This document shows positions 62,420 through 64,000 of a DNA stretch of 64,000 nucleotides, piece after piece. The notes below the pieces were generated by a model. It had not been told where the DNA came from. It worked only from the letters and a program-made list of their open reading frames with translations, and made no database searches. How positions within the stretch are numbered: position 1 is the first letter of the stretch; the number at the start of each line of letters is the position of its first letter. Position numbers and translations under genes: made by a program. This DNA comes from an uncultured Cytophagaceae bacterium (GTDB lineage: Bacteria; Bacteroidota; Bacteroidia; Cytophagales; Spirosomataceae): assembly GCA_903898715.1 (NCBI GenBank), contig CAIUGL010000103.1, forward strand, positions 21,557 through 85,556. Direction: 5' to 3'.

Positions 62420-63709
62420 ATGAATTTCATTGAAGAATTGCGCTGGAGAGGCATGTTACAGGATATGATTCCTGGATTAGAGGACCAATTAGCCAAAGAA
62501 ATGACGGTGGCCTACATTGGTTTTGATCCAACAGCTCCCAGCTTACATATAGGTAATTTAGCGGCGATCATGTTGCTAAAGCACTTTCAATTATGCGGTC
62601 ATAAACCTATTGCCTTAGTGGGTGGTGCTACTGGAATGATTGGGGATCCATCGGGAAAAGCGGCGGAACGCGAATTTTTGTCTGAAGATACGTTACGGGC
62701 AAATCAGGTAGGCATTCAGAAGCAACTTGAAAAGTTCTTAGAATTTCATGCAGGAGCAAACTCGGCTGAAGTGGTTAATAATTATGATTGGTTCAAAGAA
62801 TTTAGTTTTCTAGGATTTTTGCGTGAGGCAGGGAAATTTTTGACCGTAAATTACATGATGTCAAAAGACTCGGTCAAAAAGCGTTTAGAAACTGGTATTT
62901 CATTCACCGAATTCTCTTATCAATTATTACAGGGCTACGATTTTTATCATTTATATAAGCATAAGAATGTGCGCCTTCAAATGGGTGGTTCAGATCAGTG
63001 GGGAAACATTACAACAGGTACTGAAATAATTCGCCGGAAAGAAGGCCATGATGAAGATGCGACTGAGCGCGCGGCATTTGCTTTGACAACTCCATTAGTA
63101 ACAAAAGCGGATGGAACGAAATTTGGTAAATCTGAATCAGGTAATGTGTGGCTGGATGCTGAAAAAACAAGTCCTTATGCATTTTTTCAATTTTGGTTAA
63201 ATGCAGCGGATGCGGACGTTCCACGTTTGATCCGCGTATTTACTTTATATACGAAAGACCAAATAGTCGAATTAGAAAAGCAACATGCGGAGGCGCCTCA
63301 TTTGCGCATCCTACAAAAGGCGGTTGCAGAAGAAGTTACGACACGTGTTCATGGCGCAAAGGTATGTGCATTGGTTATGGAAGCTTCTACCCTATTGTTT
63401 TCCAAAGATGCCGTGGAATTAATTGCAACAGCTTCAGAAGAATTATTGGGCCAATTACCGATACATGAAGTATCTGCTGAGTTATTAGGAGATTGTAAGA
63501 ACCTAACGGATTTAATCAGTGTGGGTACAGACAATTTAATTTTCCCATCGAAGGGAGAAGCACGAAAAGCCATTCAAAATAATGCGGTTAGTGTAAATAA
63601 GATTAAAGTAACAGATCCCAATGCGGCGTTAGGTTTTGAAAAGATTCGTGGTAAATACATATTGGTGGGGAATGGAAAACAAAAAAATTACATTTTATCC
63701 TTCAAATAG
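62420..63709 (+). CDS. tyrS: tyrosyl-tRNA synthetase
   Basis: A 429-residue class I synthetase. The HIGH-like motif is PSLHIGNLA, the KMSKS-like one KFGKSESG; YIGFDPTAPS and MGGSDQWGNI are typical. The C-terminal S4 RNA-binding domain covers the last ~70 residues (PSKGEARKAIQNNAVSVNKIKV). All catalytic parts are intact. The leader before the ATG has a decayed heptamer repeat. Confidence 0.97.
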   Translation: MNFIEELRWRGMLQDMIPGLEDQLAKEMTVAYIGFDPTAPSLHIGNLAAIMLLKHFQLCGHKPIALVGGATGMIGDPSGKAAEREFLSEDTLRANQVGIQKQLEKFLEFHAGANSAEVVNNYDWFKEFSFLGFLREAGKFLTVNYMMSKDSVKKRLETGISFTEFSYQLLQGYDFYHLYKHKNVRLQMGGSDQWGNITTGTEIIRRKEGHDEDATERAAFALTTPLVTKADGTKFGKSESGNVWLDAEKTSPYAFFQFWLNAADADVPRLIRVFTLYTKDQIVELEKQHAEAPHLRILQKAVAEEVTTRVHGAKVCALVMEASTLLFSKDAVELIATASEELLGQLPIHEVSAELLGDCKNLTDLISVGTDNLIFPSKGEARKAIQNNAVSVNKIKVTDPNAALGFEKIRGKYILVGNGKQKNYILSFK

Positions 63710-63761
63710 TTCAGCAAATAAGGCTTGAGCAAAAAAAAGTGAAATTATTTTTTGAGGTGTG

Positions 63762-63792
63762 TTGGTATATTTAAATTATTCCTACATCTTTG
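63762..63792 (+). promoter_or_regulatory. probable rRNA operon promoter
   Basis: TTG at 63762-63764, 20 bases, then CATCTTTG at 63785-63792, followed by GCACTCCC. This is near the -33 TTG and -7 TAnnTTTG pair (first base C instead of T), in the position expected for a ribosomal RNA operon of this phylum. Confidence 0.6.
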
Positions 63793-64000
63793 CACTCCCA
63801 ATTGCTAGGAAAACGATTCTAGCGCATTGACTGGAGGCGTGGTTACTGGGTTTCGGCTTGGTGATTATGCAGGAAGTTAAAAGAGTTCTTTGACGTGTTG
63901 GTAGAAATAAAGACGAGGTTAGTTCTTTAAATGAGCTAATCAGAATAAGTAGCATTCAAGACAAGGATATAGACAATTTTCTTATATTAAAATAAGAGCA
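63793..64000 (+). other. probable 16S rRNA leader
   Basis: No reading frame of note follows the promoter. GCTAG ... CTAGC at ~63804-63828 can pair, and AGTTCTTTGACGTGTTGG at 63884-63901 resembles the TTCTTTGAC boxA-like segment found ahead of 16S genes in Bacteroidota. A/T-rich sequence then runs to the edge. The mature 16S gene itself is not inside the window. Confidence 0.6.

Noticed and set aside
63793..64000. tRNA gene in the last 200 bases
   Set aside because: No T-loop GTTCGANNC pattern with matching acceptor stem; GTTCTTTGAC is better explained as an rRNA leader box.

Overview
This window reads as a chromosome segment of a Bacteroidota bacterium, probably of the order Cytophagales (genus inferred only loosely). 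Supporting signs are promoters with the phylum-specific TAnnTTTG -7 box, a subtilase with a type IX secretion sorting tail, a MurF-alanine racemase fusion, Gram-negative envelope genes (waaA, lpxH, an Omp85 protein, a TonB receptor), and few recognisable Shine-Dalgarno sequences. Most genes are ordinary chromosomal housekeeping; no insertion sequence, prophage, CRISPR array or tRNA was seen.

Layout: 1-5.3 kb holds a truncated TsdA-like cytochrome c, a DUF2202 lipoprotein, a glycosyltransferase and a sulfur/thiol group (DsrE-like protein, methyltransferase, rhodanese, thioredoxin, and a lipoprotein fusing rhodanese to thioredoxin). 5.3-12.3 kb carries an MFS transporter, a Crp-like regulator, msrB, a GT2 glycosyltransferase, polA and pdxH. 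12.3-18.9 kb is the most unusual part: a secreted protein of unknown role and an SOS-type mutagenesis cassette (alternative DNA polymerase III alpha, DinB, and a divergent LexA-like S24 regulator), bracketed by arrays of degenerate heptanucleotide repeats. 18.9-24.2 kb has tex and a probable metal-uptake group (HMA protein, metal-binding protein, TonB receptor, Cys-rich protein). 24.3-33.4 kb has a T9SS-secreted subtilase, a NagX-like membrane acyltransferase, a ROK kinase, rsgA, waaA, a YtxJ-like protein, lipA and a lycopene cyclase. 33.4-43.4 kb has metK, a VWA/AAA chelatase-like pair, hpf, a FAN1-like nuclease, pgk and murF-alr. 43.5-51.5 kb has an ArsR-type regulator behind an AT-rich operator-like region, fumC, an Spx-like protein, a NatAB-like exporter, a lysine-rich histone-like protein, an rRNA/tRNA methyltransferase, an acyl-ACP desaturase and lpxH. 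51.5-63.7 kb has ftsH, rsfS, birA, an acyl-CoA ligase, an Omp85 protein, ilvE, a cobalamin adenosyltransferase, queA and tyrS. The last ~240 bases look like the promoter and leader of a ribosomal RNA operon whose 16S gene would begin just beyond the window.

The strongest candidate for something undescribed is the heptamer repeat family. Units of 7 bp in several sequence classes (GACGTTR, GAGGTRA, AGTCCGA/TCCGGAC, AGTCRYT) stay in 7-bp phase for up to 15 units. The classes follow a fixed order in composite elements that occur in both orientations. The arrays abut or enter stop codons, and they end 5-13 bases before the start codons of two genes (tex and the thioredoxin). Two direct copies bracket one secreted-protein gene, and two inverted copies bracket the G+C-richer SOS polymerase cassette.
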